NCBI GenBank assembly: GCA_002943765.1
Contig: PQWQ01000003.1
Location: 3,905,501 to 3,969,500, forward strand
Length of the DNA stretch: 64,000 nt
Reading direction: 5' to 3'
Origin: Psoroptes ovis
Lineage: Eukaryota; Arthropoda; Arachnida; Sarcoptiformes; Psoroptidae
The notes beneath the pieces are model-generated. The model had not been told where the DNA came from. It did not search any database and worked only from the letters and a program-made list of their open reading frames with translations. The position numbers were made by a program, and so were the translations under genes. Positions 1 through 12,014 of this stretch are shown here, piece by piece. Numbering within the stretch: position 1 is the stretch's first letter; every line of letters starts with the position of its first letter.

Positions 1-87
1 TCTGCACTGTTCAATCGATGTGTCATTGATCGGAAAATAACATCGAATTAGACCGATTCTTGGGGATTCATTGAATTGATTTTTCAT
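1..87 (-). CDS. Possible 5' end of a divergent gene, cut by the window edge
   Basis: An ATG on the minus strand at 85-87 opens a frame of 29 codons that stays open to the left edge. It encodes a mixed-composition peptide (MKNQFNESPRIGLIRCYF...). The frame also stays open some 20 codons upstream of the ATG. Its base composition is less AT-rich than the flanking non-coding DNA, which is why I mention it. If real, it is divergent from the BROX homologue and the 280 bp between them would be a shared promoter. No family is recognised and the stretch is short, so this is weak. Confidence 0.25.
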   Translation of the reverse strand, partial: MKNQFNESPRIGLIRCYFPINDTSIEQCR

Positions 88-367
88 CGCTGCTTCGGAG
101 GCAAAACCACCGAATAACAAGGGATTTGAAATGTGAAATTTTCGGTTTCAATTTTTGCGCCATGAAAATTCAAATGCAGAGAAAATGCTGCCATCTATCG
201 TTGGTTTTTGAGAAATCAAATTTTTTGAAAATTTTTAAATTCATTTTCGGTTTAGAAAATTCAATTTAAAAACTATCGAATTGTATTTTTTTGTGGTGAT
301 TTTCGAGATTCATTGTTTGTTTCGATTTCATGTTATTGGTTTGAATCGGTCATAACATCTTAAAACA

Positions 368-2225
368 ATGCTCTGGTTTTATCATCGAAACAATCTTAAA
401 CAAACATATCCAGATACATTCACAAGCACGTGCGATGCAATACCATTGACTTTTGCATCAAGTCAATTATTATCACAGCTAGAACAATTACGTGAAAAAA
501 TTTGTTCAATAATAACCGATGAATCAATGGAGCCTGATCAAACAAATGATGATCATGTACAAGAATTATTAGATCAATATATCAGACTGTTTGTTGGTTT
601 TATTTTTGTGCCAAAGTTCCCAAAAGATAAGCAACACCAAGCAACAGATGAATTCGCTGAAGTCACTTCACCTTTGAGTAGATTATTTCGTTTCAAATGG
701 ACAGATTCAATAGTGTTCCATACGAAAATATCGGCAAATGATACATTGTATGAGCTATGTTCAATATTAACAACATACAGTGTATGGCTAATGAAATGGA
801 GCCACAATATATCGAAAATATTGCCCCTGAATTATCTACCACAACACATTTCTGTAATTCAAAAAATTTTCCGTCGTGCATCAGGTTTGTTTCGATTGAT
901 TGGGCAGAAATTTCATCCAAAAATACCAGAAGAACTGAAGCAATGTATTGATTCAACAAATATTTTCATATTGAAAACATATTATTATCAATGTATGGCC
1001 GAGAGTTGGGAATTATGGTTCTTGAAAATACTGTTAATAATGGTCACTAAAGATGTCAATCAAAATAATGCCATTAAATTGAAACCATACGGTGGTATGA
1101 TTGATCCGAAAATAATTACACAATTATCACTACAAATGTTCACAAATTTCTCACAATCATTTGAACATTTACGTTTGATGATATCAGAAATGAAAAATAA
1201 TCGAAATTATTCCGATTTAAATCGTTACACTCACTGGTTTTCTTATCTTGAATTGAAATCCTTGTATTATCAAATATGGAATTCAATGGCAAATTGTTAT
1301 GATCAATGGTTGCAAGTGGCCGTGGATGATTTGAAAAAATTACAATCCAAATTTAAACAAGATTTACATGATATTAATATGAAATATAAAGAATTGGAGA
1401 AATTAACACGTAAATATAATTCACATTGGAACCAATATAAACAAGAGAATCGAATTGATACAAGATTATTTTTACAAGAATTACAGCTTTATATGAGAAT
1501 GCTGTATGATCACGTTGAACATTTGCAGCAACCATTCAGTGCTAATTCAATATTTAACAATTCAGATAATAATCAAATACGTTCATTGATCAATATCAAA
1601 GATATTGAACCAATACAACATTTTGATTGTACAAAATTTGATGAAATATGGATGAACATGGATTTTTACAACGAATTCGGTGTACATTTACCAGCGAAAG
1701 ATGCTGAATTGTTGTCCGAAAAAATTCGACAACAACAAGAATATCAAATTGAAAGTAAGTTGTTGAATAGGGTTATCACCTGATGATTTTCAAATCAATG
1801 AATTTGTTGTTTCTGTAGAAAAAAATAGGTCAAGATCACCTGTTGAACTTGTTTCCAGGCTATTTCAAAGGCGTGAAATTGTCGATAGTGCCAAACGCAT
1901 ATCACCACCAGCAGCACAAACAAACATGGATCGAAAATCACCACTACCGTATCGTTCCCCGCGAAAAATACCTGTCGGTTTCACAATAACCCCGATACCA
2001 ACACCTGATCCGCAAGGAAAAATTCCAACAATATCTGCACCATTGATAATACCGAAAAATACATCAAAAATCACAGATGATAGCAAAACACCGGTGTCAC
2101 CAACGAATAGAAAACACGATAATTTAACACCAGTGAAAAATCAGCAGCGACAAGTAACAATAACAACAACAACAACAACAATGATTGCTAAGAAACGTCA
2201 ACATTTGAATCAAACAGAGAAATGA
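368..2225 (+). CDS. BROX: BROX-like Bro1-domain protein (two exons)
   Basis: Model: join(368..1754,1819..2225), 597 residues. The 64-bp intron runs from GTAAGT to TTCTGTAG, and phase 1 is preserved across it. Residues 1-460 match the Bro1 fold of BROX by several anchors that I recognise: the start WFYHRNNLK, FKWTDS at 109-114, the region YYYQCMAES, and the WFSYLELKSLYYQ helix. BROX proteins bind CHMP/ESCRT-III through the Bro1 domain and act at endosomes and at the nuclear envelope. Exon 2 adds a basic, proline- and threonine-rich tail of about 135 residues with PxxP-like stretches. Vertebrate BROX ends in a CaaX farnesylation box. This protein ends in NQTEK and has none. It is also longer than human BROX (about 411 residues). 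The ATG at 368 matches the family N-terminus. Confidence 0.82.
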
Positions 2226-2290
2226 TGATGAAGGATGAAAAAATTGAGCAAGAAAAATTGAATATCGAATTGAAGACATAAATAATCGAA

Positions 2291-2296
2291 AATAAA
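2291..2296 (+). terminator. AATAAA poly(A) signal for the BROX homologue
   Basis: A canonical AATAAA lies 66 nt after the stop codon at 2225. A second AATAAA occurs at about 2469. Both are in AT-rich sequence, so chance occurrence cannot be excluded. Confidence 0.4.
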
Positions 2297-2697
2297 TCCA
2301 TGGAAATGCTTTATCAATCATAAAATCATAAAATTTTTGATAACAAATTCAAAAATCAAATCAAATCAAATCAAATCAAATCAATCGAAAATGAAATGAA
2401 AATTCTTTGATAAAATTGAGTGAAGAACCACCTCTTTTTTTTTCCCAATAATAATTTAAGTATTTATAAATAAATTTTCCAATTTTGTCATTAATTTTGC
2501 TTTACGAGATGCATATCAAACAGGAACCAAATTGAATAAAAATAGAGCAAAATTTGCAAAAATTTAAAATTTGAAATTTTGTTAATAATTTTTTTTTTCA
2601 ATGTTTGGGTACGATTGTTCTTCATTGTTCAAAAGTATTGCTTCTCGTTATTTATTTTCTTGCAACTAAAATACATACACATTAAACATCAATCGTA

Positions 2698-4822
2698 ATG
2701 ATGAAATTGAAAATTTTGCCACTATTCCGTAAGAAAAATGCATTGAATTTGGTTAGAAAAATTCAATGCAAACATTTATCAATCTATTCTGATGATACAA
2801 AACTTAGGTAAATGGATTTTGTTTCAATTTTTCAATGTGATAGTCGATTGATTACTTTTTCTCTTATTTCAAATCAACAAAAGTTCATATGTACAATTAC
2901 CATATTCATATGCATTTGGTCGTAGTACCCGAAATGTCATTTATAAAACTCTTGGTGAACTTATGGATGAACGTATTGAAAAAGGTAAATGCAATCTATT
3001 TGATTTAAAAAAGTGTGAATTATCGATTAATCTTTGGATTTTTTAAAAATATAGATGCCGGCAGACCCTTTGTCATAAGTCATCATGAAGATAAGAAAAT
3101 ACATTATGAAGAATTTTATAAAGAAGTCAATAGCCTTTCGATGGCATTATATGATGAATTAAATATAAAACGTGGTGATATAGTCGGTATTTGGTGTAAT
3201 AATAATTATGATTGGATTGTTATACAATATGCATGTCTACGTATTGGTGCCATATTATGTACAGTGAATCCATATTATCGATCACATGAACTTGATTATG
3301 CAATACGTAAAGGTGAAATGAAAGCATTATTTTTACCCGGTAAACAATCAATACAAGAAAGCATAAATTCATATTCAAAAACAATACGAGAAACATTGGC
3401 CAAATGCAATGATAATGAAAACAGTAATGAATTACCAATGAAATTGAATTATATAATTAATATTGATGGTGAACCATATGAATCGAATGAATTTCCATCC
3501 GATTTGAATATAAAAACATATGAATTGAAAAAACTTCGACAATATAGTAAAGAATTGCCAAAAGAAATTGTACAATCAGTATCACCAGATGATGCAGCTG
3601 AAATATTATTTACATCAGGCACCACAGGAAAACCTAAAGGTGCTTGTTTATCACATTTTACATTACTAAACAATGTATCATTGGTAATGAGTCGGTTCAA
3701 TTTACAAAACGAAGTAAATCTGTGTTTACCATTACCATTTTTTCATTCATTTGCCGGTATTTTGGGAAATTTTATGCCACTAATATTTTCGAACGCATTG
3801 ATTATAATACCATCTTTGAAATACAATTTACCCGAATTAGCCGATTCTATTCAAAAACATCGAGCAACATTTTTGTTCGCAACACCAACGCTAGCTATTG
3901 ATTTATTGAATTATGTTGTTAAGAAAAATTTGAAAATAACCACATTACAATCGTGTATTGTTGGCGGTGCAGCAGTACCAGAAGAAATTGTCTATCAATT
4001 TCAATCAGCAATACCATCTTGTACAGATTTTCGTATTGGTTATGGCGCTACGGAAACCGGACCAGGATTATCAGGAAATCAAATCGAAGATACGGTTACC
4101 GATAAAGCACAAACTGTTGGACGTCCAATCGATTTTGTTGAAGTTAAAATTGTTGATCCAGATACACAACGATTAGTTCGTATTGGTGAAATTGGTGAAA
4201 TACATACACGTGGTCATCATGTTATGATGGGATATTGGAAAGAACCAGAAAAAACGGCAAATGTTTTACAAAATGGATGGTATAATACTGAGTAAATTTC
4301 ATTTTTTTTTTTGATTTTTGATCATCAATCAATGATAATACTTCGCCTATTATTTATGATTTTACCCTTAGAGACCTTGGTACAATGGATGAAAGAGGTT
4401 ATATAAAAATTGTTGGCCGTTCAAAAGAAATGGTCATCGTTGGCGGTGAAAATGTTTATCCACGTGAAATCGAAGAAGTATTATATATGATGCCAAGCGT
4501 AGAAATAGCAAGTGTAATCGGTGTACCCGATGAACGTCTTGGTGAAGCACTTTGTGCTTGGGTAAAATTTCATACCAATGTTCCACCACAATCACATGAT
4601 GAATTGAGAGAATTTTGCAAGCAAAAAGTAATGAAAATATTTTGATTAATTTTAAAACTAAATTAATTCCTTCTTCTTCAACATCAAAAACAGTTGGCCT
4701 ATTTCAAAGTTCCAAAATATTTCCTGACTGTCGACGATTTCCCGATGACACCGACCAGAAAGCAGCAAAAATTTATTATGCGTGAAATGACGATTAAACA
4801 ATTAAATTTGAAAAAGAAATGA
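2698..4822 (+). CDS. ACSF2: Mitochondrial medium-chain acyl-CoA ligase ACSF2-type (five exons)
   Basis: Model: join(2698..2807,2884..2984,3055..4291,4372..4627,4694..4822), 610 residues; human ACSF2 has 615. All four introns (66-80 bp) are GT-AG and the phases add up. The enzyme activates fatty acids to acyl-AMP and then acyl-CoA. The ATP-binding P-loop TSGTTGKPKG is at 257-266 and YGATET at 400-405. The hinge region GYIKIVGRSKEMVIVGGENVYP-like motif is at about 492-513, and the C-terminal catalytic Lys is K591. The N-terminus (MMKLKILPLFRKKNALNL) is basic and lacks acidic residues, as expected for a mitochondrial presequence. One oddity is that the usual Gly before the catalytic Lys is Arg (TRK instead of TGK). 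It is convergent with DLD, 267 bp away. Confidence 0.9.
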
Positions 4823-4938
4823 AAGAAAAAATTTAAATTTTTCAAAATTTGAAAAGTTACAACTTTTCATCACTAGATGTCGCCACCGTCGCCATTTTTG
4901 AATTTTTTTAAAAAGTACAATTTTTTAAACTAAAATTT

Positions 4939-4944
4939 AATAAA
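4939..4944 (+). terminator. AATAAA poly(A) signal for the acyl-CoA ligase
   Basis: An AATAAA lies 116 nt after the stop codon, inside the 267-bp gap before the convergent DLD stop. The 3' UTRs of the two genes therefore nearly meet. Confidence 0.4.
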
Positions 4945-5089
4945 AACCATTACATGATAATGAGATTGAATACGAAACAAATTGAGTTTTGTTTTGTTTT
5001 TTTTTTGAGTTTTTTCTCGCTTGTTTATCGATCATTAATCATTCGATAATCTGATCATTGCTGGATTAACATAAGCATAATTAAAATCA

Positions 5090-6595
5090 TTACATATTGA
5101 TTGGTTTGCCAAAATATGCTGCAAGATTTGCTTCACGCAATGCTTCGGATACGGTTGGATGTGCATGACAAACACGAGCAACATCTTCGGCTGATGCACC
5201 ATATTCCATTGCTAAAACAGCTTCATTAATTAATTCACCTGCAACGCCAGCAATCATATGTACACCAAGTATACGATCAGTTTTTTTATCAGCTAATACT
5301 TTTACCAAACCATCGGTTTCATTATTTGTTTTTGCACGACTATTGGCTAACATTAAAAATTTACCAACTTTATATTCAACTTTATTCGCTTTTAATTCTT
5401 CTTCAGTTTTTCCAACCCATGCTACTTCTGGAAATGTGTAAATAACTGATGGTACACAATTATAATCGATATGAACTGGACCGCCAGCAATACCTTCAAC
5501 AGTGACAATGCCTTCATCTTCGGCTTTATGTGCTAACATTGGACCTGGAACACAATCACCGATTGCATAAATATTTGGTACAGTTGTTTGGAATCTAGAA
5601 TTCACTTTGATACGATTTTTTTCATCTTTTTCAACGCCAACTTTATCAAGACCAAGATTTTCAGTATAAGGTCTACGACCAACAGAAACTAATAATACAT
5701 TCGATTGCAACGTTTCAGCATTACCACCTTTTGCCGGTTCGATTTGTATTTCAACTTGATCATCGGATAATTTTTTTGCTGATAAAACTTTTGTATTTAA
5801 TTTAAATTTTAGACCTTGTTTGGTTAAGATTTGTTGAAATTTTTTGGCAATTTCACCATCGATACCCATGCCTCCGATTTGACCAAGATATTCAACAACA
5901 GTAACATCAGCACCTAATCTTGACCATACTGATCCCAGTTCTAAACCAATGACACCACCGCCTATGACGATCATTTTTTCCGGAACTTTTTCCAACGATA
6001 ATGCTCCCGTCGAGGAGACAATAGTTTTTTCATCAATATCAACACCGGGAAACGGTGTCACTTCAGAACCGGTTGCGATTAAAATATTATTAGCTTTGAT
6101 TACTTCAGTTGAATTATCATTTTTAGTAACCGTAACTTCATTGGTGCCTGTTATCTGTCCAAAACCTTCAATATGTGTTACTTTATTTTTCTTAAACAAT
6201 TGTGCAATACCACCGGTCAATGCTTTAACAGCATTACGTTTCTGCTCCATTAATACATCTAAATTCAGACGAACATTATCGAATTCTATTCCACGTTCTT
6301 TGAATTCATTATGAACAGCCATATGATAATAATGTGAATTATGTAATAATGCTTTCGATGGTATACAACCAACATTTAGACAAGTGCCACCTAACGTTTC
6401 ACGTTTTTCAACACAAACAGTTTTCATACCAATTTGTGATGCTTTAATAGCTGCAACATAACCACCAGGACCACCACCAATAACAACTAAATCAGCATCA
6501 ATTGTTGATGATAAATTTCTAACGATTGTTGCATGTAATTTTGATGAATTTTGATTCAAAAAACGCAAAGATGAATTGAACAATGATGATGCCAT
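5090..6595 (-). CDS. DLD: Dihydrolipoamide dehydrogenase (E3), intronless, mitochondrial
   Basis: A 501-residue uninterrupted frame. This is the E3 flavoprotein of the pyruvate, 2-oxoglutarate and branched-chain dehydrogenase complexes and of the glycine cleavage system. It reoxidises dihydrolipoyl groups with NAD+ in the mitochondrial matrix. Residues 1-31 form a Ser/Asn/Arg-rich presequence. The FAD-binding GGGPGG is at about 40-45, the redox disulfide CLNVGC gives C72 and C77, and the NAD-binding GGGVIG is near 210. The second FAD motif AIGDC and the dimer-interface catalytic pair H479/E484 (HPTVSE) are present, and the C-terminus is FGKPINM. Length and all catalytic residues are normal. 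Lack of introns is noteworthy because neighbouring genes have them; the N- and C-termini are intact, so it is a functional gene and not a processed pseudogene. Confidence 0.97.
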   Translation of the reverse strand: MASSLFNSSLRFLNQNSSKLHATIVRNLSSTIDADLVVIGGGPGGYVAAIKASQIGMKTVCVEKRETLGGTCLNVGCIPSKALLHNSHYYHMAVHNEFKERGIEFDNVRLNLDVLMEQKRNAVKALTGGIAQLFKKNKVTHIEGFGQITGTNEVTVTKNDNSTEVIKANNILIATGSEVTPFPGVDIDEKTIVSSTGALSLEKVPEKMIVIGGGVIGLELGSVWSRLGADVTVVEYLGQIGGMGIDGEIAKKFQQILTKQGLKFKLNTKVLSAKKLSDDQVEIQIEPAKGGNAETLQSNVLLVSVGRRPYTENLGLDKVGVEKDEKNRIKVNSRFQTTVPNIYAIGDCVPGPMLAHKAEDEGIVTVEGIAGGPVHIDYNCVPSVIYTFPEVAWVGKTEEELKANKVEYKVGKFLMLANSRAKTNNETDGLVKVLADKKTDRILGVHMIAGVAGELINEAVLAMEYGASAEDVARVCHAHPTVSEALREANLAAYFGKPINM

Positions 6596-7580
6596 TATTT
6601 AGAAGGTAAAAATATCGATTGATGACAATTCAATAATTATTTATTCACAATTTCGATCAAAAATATCTTGAAAATAAAATCAATTTACAGCTGGAAGAAT
6701 CTTGAATCGTTTATTTTTCTTGTAAAACTTCAAACATTAATCAAATGATAATCATTTCGTTTTATTCTGCATTAATTTATCATCAATTCATGTCAACAAT
6801 AAGCATAAAATTGATGATGATGATTGTGATGATGATAATATGAACAATAATAATAATAAAAAACAGAAATATAAATTTCAAAAATAATCAAAATGTGATT
6901 ATTTTCACATTGAAAACGAAACGAAAGGACACGAAAAATTTTGTGATAAAAAAAAGGCAAACAGTAACGATCAGCTGATTTGATTTTTTTTAATTTGCCT
7001 TTTAATTTTTTTTTTCATTTAACAAGCCGATTCTATCGATATAATCGATTTGTCATTGTAAAATTTGAATTTTTTTTTTTGAAAATTTTTCGCGCTGAAA
7101 ATTTATACTGATTCTCATTTGAATTTCTCAATGATTTTCATGAGGCCATTCTTCCACTCTTAGAATTCAAATCATGGCAGCGAAATCAAAGCTAATTCCA
7201 CGAACAATTGAGAATTCAAGTGAATTGAACATTGACAATGACCATCATAGCCAAATCACAAATGACAAATTTAAAATTGTTTGACAAAATACAATAATAA
7301 TACACGAATACACAAAAATGCAATTTGACCGCAAACGATCATGATGATCATGATCATTGCTTGTTGTTTGTGATCACAAGAGACGATCATTGATCATATA
7401 TGATCATTTTTTTTTTCTTTCTTTGTCAATGGTAATTGAATTATAATTGAAATATGATTGAATAAAAATCAAATTATTATAAAATAAATTAAATTACCTT
7501 TGTTTTCCTCAATCATATTTCTTCATTTGAAAAAAATGAATGAATGATTTGAGAACACATCGATCAGTCAATCATCATTA

Positions 7581-7606
7581 TTCATTCATTCATTCATTCA
7601 TTCATT
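7581..7606. repeat. (TTCA)n microsatellite
   Basis: About six uninterrupted TTCA units. Confidence 0.85.
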
Positions 7607-8234
7607 TGTTTGTTCATTCTTATTATTGATGCATCGAAAAAATGATGAATTTATGACAATTTTTGAATACAAAACGGAAAAAAAATGTCCACATAAACTC
7701 AAAGATGTCAATCATAATCGAAGAAATTTTTCTCATAAACTTTGATATTGGTCAGAAACATTTCGGCGATCTTTCAATGGACAATGTCAAGATACATTGC
7801 TAAAACATGGAGAAAATGTTTGAATTCGATTCAATTTTTATTTGAATTTGAATATTTTAAAAATTAATAATAAAAATAAAAATAATGAATTAAAAGGTGA
7901 AAACAAAAAAATAATAATTTAAGAAATATTCAAATATTCAAACAAACAAAAAAAGAAATTGTTCAAATAATGTGTATATAAAAATTAACATTTAAAAAAT
8001 TAAAATTAAAATTAAAAAAAATGAAAAATGATCAGTTTAAGTATTGATAATAGTAATAGAATTATCAGAATAGTATTGATGAACATTTAAAATAAAATAA
8101 AAAATTTAAAGAATAAAAAGTAATAAAATAATAAATATACAAAGTGGAAATGTGAAAAATTTCAGTGAAAAAATAATGATTTGAAGTAAAAAAACAATTG
8201 GAATGATTCAAGATTGACTGACATCGATTGATCA

Positions 8235-8281
8235 TTGAATTAATTAATTCATTGATCTTTGAATTAATTAATTCATTGATC
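8235..8281. repeat. Two-copy tandem repeat, each copy palindromic
   Basis: Two identical 23-bp copies occupy 8235-8257 and 8259-8281, a period of 24 bp. Each copy contains the perfect palindrome GAATTAATTAATTC followed by ATTGATC. It lies about 375 bp beyond the stop codon of family member A. Confidence 0.85.
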
Positions 8282-8655
8282 GATCGGAAATTGTCAATAG
8301 TAAATAATCAAATGAATGAATGATGAGCAATTTTTGGTTTTTCGGGGTGTTTGTTTGTTTGTTTGGTTTTGTTTGTTTTTTCGATGATGTGTGAAATCAA
8401 ATCAAAATTAATTGATATAAAAAATGTGAATTTGATTGAGTTAAATGAATATTTTCGAATATTGTACAATGTGGGTGTGTTTGCATGAAAGGTGTGTGTG
8501 TGTGTGGGTGTGTTTGTTTGATTTGAAAATGATTTGTTTGCTCGTTCATTGATGGAATAGTTGATGCTGGTGATATATTTGTTGGTGATATATGTTTAGA
8601 TTTGATGAGAGAGTGATAGAAAAAATAATTGTTGATCATATTTACTTTTAAATTA

Positions 8656-10610
8656 TCATTTTTTCGATGCTTTATATTTATTTCCAGATCCTGTATTCGA
8701 TTCATTTGAAGCATTTGCAGCATTCGTTGTACTTGTTTTACCATCACCACCGACACCACCAGTCGTTGATGTTAATTTATCAATAGCATATTGTAATGCA
8801 TTACTAGTTGCAGCTGCTTTTTTCTCACCATAACCTCCGGAACTGCTATGGCCACCTTTTGTTGGAACTCCAAAATCATTCGCACCACCATAACCACCGG
8901 ATCCACCACCATTATTCGGTGTAATACTTGCACCGCTTATGATACGAATTCCATTTCCAATAGGACCACTGTTAATACCACCACCGCCGCCTAGTGAAGC
9001 AGCATTGTAATCACCGAAACCACCGGTTTGTTTTTGGAATCCGCTCATCATATTAAGACCACCGCCAAGACTACCAGTAAGACTACCGGATACACCACCT
9101 TTGCCTTGTGCTTGTCTTGTGACGATTGTTTTAACTTCTTCTTCAACTGGACGAATTTCTTGAATAACACGACGATATGGCATAATAATTTCATGGACTT
9201 CTTGTATGACTGGTTTCGTAACCGAATGTCTGAGGAAATGTGGTTCATCTTCAGATTGTGTTTCTTGAACTTCTCTTGGTTCACTTGGTTCATGTGATTG
9301 ATGAATTTGAATTTGACTGGCCGATGTACGGAAATTGATTACGATTGGCATGGCACTTGGTGGAATATCAATAACTTGTGGTTCACTATTTTCATATGAA
9401 TCTTGTACTTCGTTCACTTCAACTGAACGTACCGATTGAATGGCTGCCGTTACTGGTCCAGATGGACCATTATTACCCATATTGCTGCCACCGCCAAAAC
9501 CTCCATAGCCATGGCCTGAATTTCCGAATGAAGAACTTGACATGGAATTAAAAAATCCACCACCATTGCCGCCAGATTGATAACCACCACCGCTACTTCC
9601 ACCGAATCCTCCTTTGAAACCACCACCACCACCCATTGGAGAGGCAATACTATTGTATGATGATGATGATGCTGATGATGGTTCTTTAATTTTCAATAAA
9701 TCCATTACCGATTGAAAGTAATTGGAATTTGAATTAGAATTCGATGCGGATTTTGGTGATGATAAAAATGATGATGTAATTTTATTATTATTAATTAATG
9801 ATGACATTGGTTTTGATTGTTTAAATGATGATTTCAAAGTAGTGGCTGATGTTGATGTCGATACTGGTGTCAATGTATCATAATTCATTTTTTTCAATAA
9901 TTTTGAATGTTCATTATTGTTGGCTAACATTGTCGATGGTAAATCTTCATCAAATTGTGGTGCACTAAGCTCATATACAGGACTTTTACGTATTTTCGTC
10001 GGCACCGAATTCGAACTTGAACCTTCCATTATGGTGTGTGATGGTTCGAATATCAGTGGTGTCAAGCCATAACCACCTAATGGTCTTGCCAATACAGTTG
10101 TCATTGCAGCTTGTCCTAATAATGTTTCTTCACTTGCAAACGATATCTGTTCGATGATTGGTAAATTGAATAAATAGAAACAAACGGAAATTATTATTTA
10201 TGATAATCACATAATCATTTTTGGTATTAAAAATATTTGAAAAAATTGAAATATATGAATAAATAATTAGAAATTATTGAATATACAAACATGCTGAAAG
10301 GATTAATTCAAGGAAGATGCTCAAAGGATTTAAATTTCAAAAGGATTTAAATTCACAAAGATTAGGATATCAAAGATTGGTAATTTTATCCATCATGAAT
10401 AATCAATCAATCAATAAATTACTTCGACACGAGATGAATATGAATTATGATAATTCAATGAATGAAATAATTGATTGATTGAAAATTGGTAAATTCAAGA
10501 CGAAAAACCATAATCCAAAAGGTAATAAACTCAAATTTACATACCTGACAATAATAAATAATTATTATCATAAATAAAAATATCGATATATGATCATTGA
10601 TGTACATCAT
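8656..10610 (-). CDS. Secreted Gly/Ser-rich protein, family member A (conserved EIRPVEEEVKTIV domain)
   Basis: Model: complement(join(8656..10146,10545..10610)), 518 residues. Exon 1 (66 nt, phase 0) ends in TCAG before GTATGT. It encodes the start of a signal peptide with a run FLFMIIIIYYCQ that continues with ISFA in exon 2. The 398-bp intron ends in AACAG. Mature protein: a Ser/Thr/Asn-rich part to about residue 190, a Gly-rich block at about 193-247 (GGFGGSSGGGYQSGG-like), and a conserved domain at about 261-366. After that comes a second Gly-rich tail and a Lys-rich end. The domain contains PQVIDIPP, PIVINFRTS, ETQSEDEP, HSVTKPVIQEV, PYRRVIQEIRPVEEEVKTIV-like blocks. The mature part has no cysteine. 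Three paralogues (B, C, D) lie in this window. I recall similar mite proteins called DFP2-like but cannot verify the name; an extracellular structural or cuticular role is inference. Confidence 0.82.
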
Positions 10611-11641
10611 GATTGATTTTGTTTATTTGAATTTTATTATTGAATTTATGTATGAAGAAATACAAATGAAATAAATATTTAATTTTTCCGGTAATTTTTT
10701 TTTTATTATAATAATTGACACTTGACACAATAAGATTAAGATATTTAAGATATTTTTAGTTATGGCCACGAGATAGGAACACACAAAGAAAAATTGTCGA
10801 ATCAAAGGGTTAGCCGATTGATTAGTTGAATTGGAATTGTAATTGGTCAAATTATGGCGAACAGATACGGACGAATTGATCAAAACTGAATCAAAACTCG
10901 AATAAAATTCAGGTAAATCAGCTGAATCTGTTGATTCGGTTGATTTTCAATTTTTCAAATTTAAAAATTTAAAAATTCAAATTAATTAAACATTGTAAGA
11001 CACTAATAAACATAAGACAAGGATGAAATTATTTCTTAATATTTCATACCAAAAAAAACCAAGATAAGATTTTGAAAAAAAAATTTATCTTCAAAAATTT
11101 AAGAAAATTGAAATTTAAAAAATTGAAACACAAACACACATGAACACACAACAACAACACACGAAACACGAATATATGTGAAATGGACAAATGATCGTTT
11201 GCTGGGGTCGTATTTACATCAGTTTTTATTTGAAATTATATTTTTTTCTGAATTTTCAAAATCATTTATTCATTCAAATGATTCAACTCATTTCAACTCA
11301 TTGATTTGATGATAAATATAATGAACTGTTAAACATTTTTTTTTTTTTTTTGGCTGACTGACTAAATTTCACATCTTTAAATCAGAAAAGAAATACTAAG
11401 AAATGAATTAAAAGGCGTGCAAAGGTGGTACGTGTTGTGGGGCCTAAGATGATCAAGCTCTTGGAACAAACAAACAACGAAATTGTCTCATTTCTTTGAT
11501 TCATTTCATATTTTTTCTGTGCGAAAAAATATTTTTGAATCTCTTACATTTGAATCGAATAAATATGACACATCTTAGTTGACTCTGAGTTATGAAAAAA
11601 ATATGAAAATTAAATGGGCGTCAATTTACATTTCTACCAGC

Positions 11642-11667
11642 AAAACACGTACATTTGCACGTGTTTT
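11642..11667. promoter_or_regulatory. Short hairpin carrying a CACGTG E-box
   Basis: The inverted arms AAAACACGT (11642-11650) and ACGTGTTTT (11659-11667) flank an 8-nt loop. CACGTG is at 11658-11663. It is the palindromic core bound by bHLH proteins such as Myc/Max or USF. The surroundings are less AT-rich than average. It lies about 1.0 kb upstream of the start codon of family member A. Confidence 0.3.
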
Positions 11668-12014
11668 TTTTGCATTCGAAATCGTCGTCTCTTATTCTTG
11701 AATCTCTTGCAAATTCACAATGACGACGATGTCTATTCGATGATGATGAGAAAATGCAAAAATCACGATGCGCAAAAATTTCGGCTGTGAACTCTTTTGT
11801 TAAATCTTTGAATCTTAAGATCTTTGGATTTAAGATTTTGGAAATGAAAGTATTTGAAAGGTATTTCTCTTACAAAGCAGCAAAAATATTTAAAAAATCG
11901 CTTCACAATCCCTTTAGTCCCTAAATGCAAGATGAAATTGAATTAATTCTGTGATAATAATAATGATAATTATTATTTAAATTTAAATACATTTTACACA
12001 CATGTAATATTCTA

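Larger units (their letters stand above)
6596..8655. other. Gene-free 2.06 kb between DLD and family member A
   Basis: This holds the presumed DLD promoter (right after 6595) and the 3' flank of family member A. It is AT-rich with many stops in all frames. Visible structure: a cluster of TGATCA-type palindromes at about 7339-7407, an (ATTC)n tract at 7581-7606, and a 24-bp-period tandem repeat at 8235-8281. A TG-rich stretch lies near 8466-8516. No coding potential that I can support. Confidence 0.6.
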
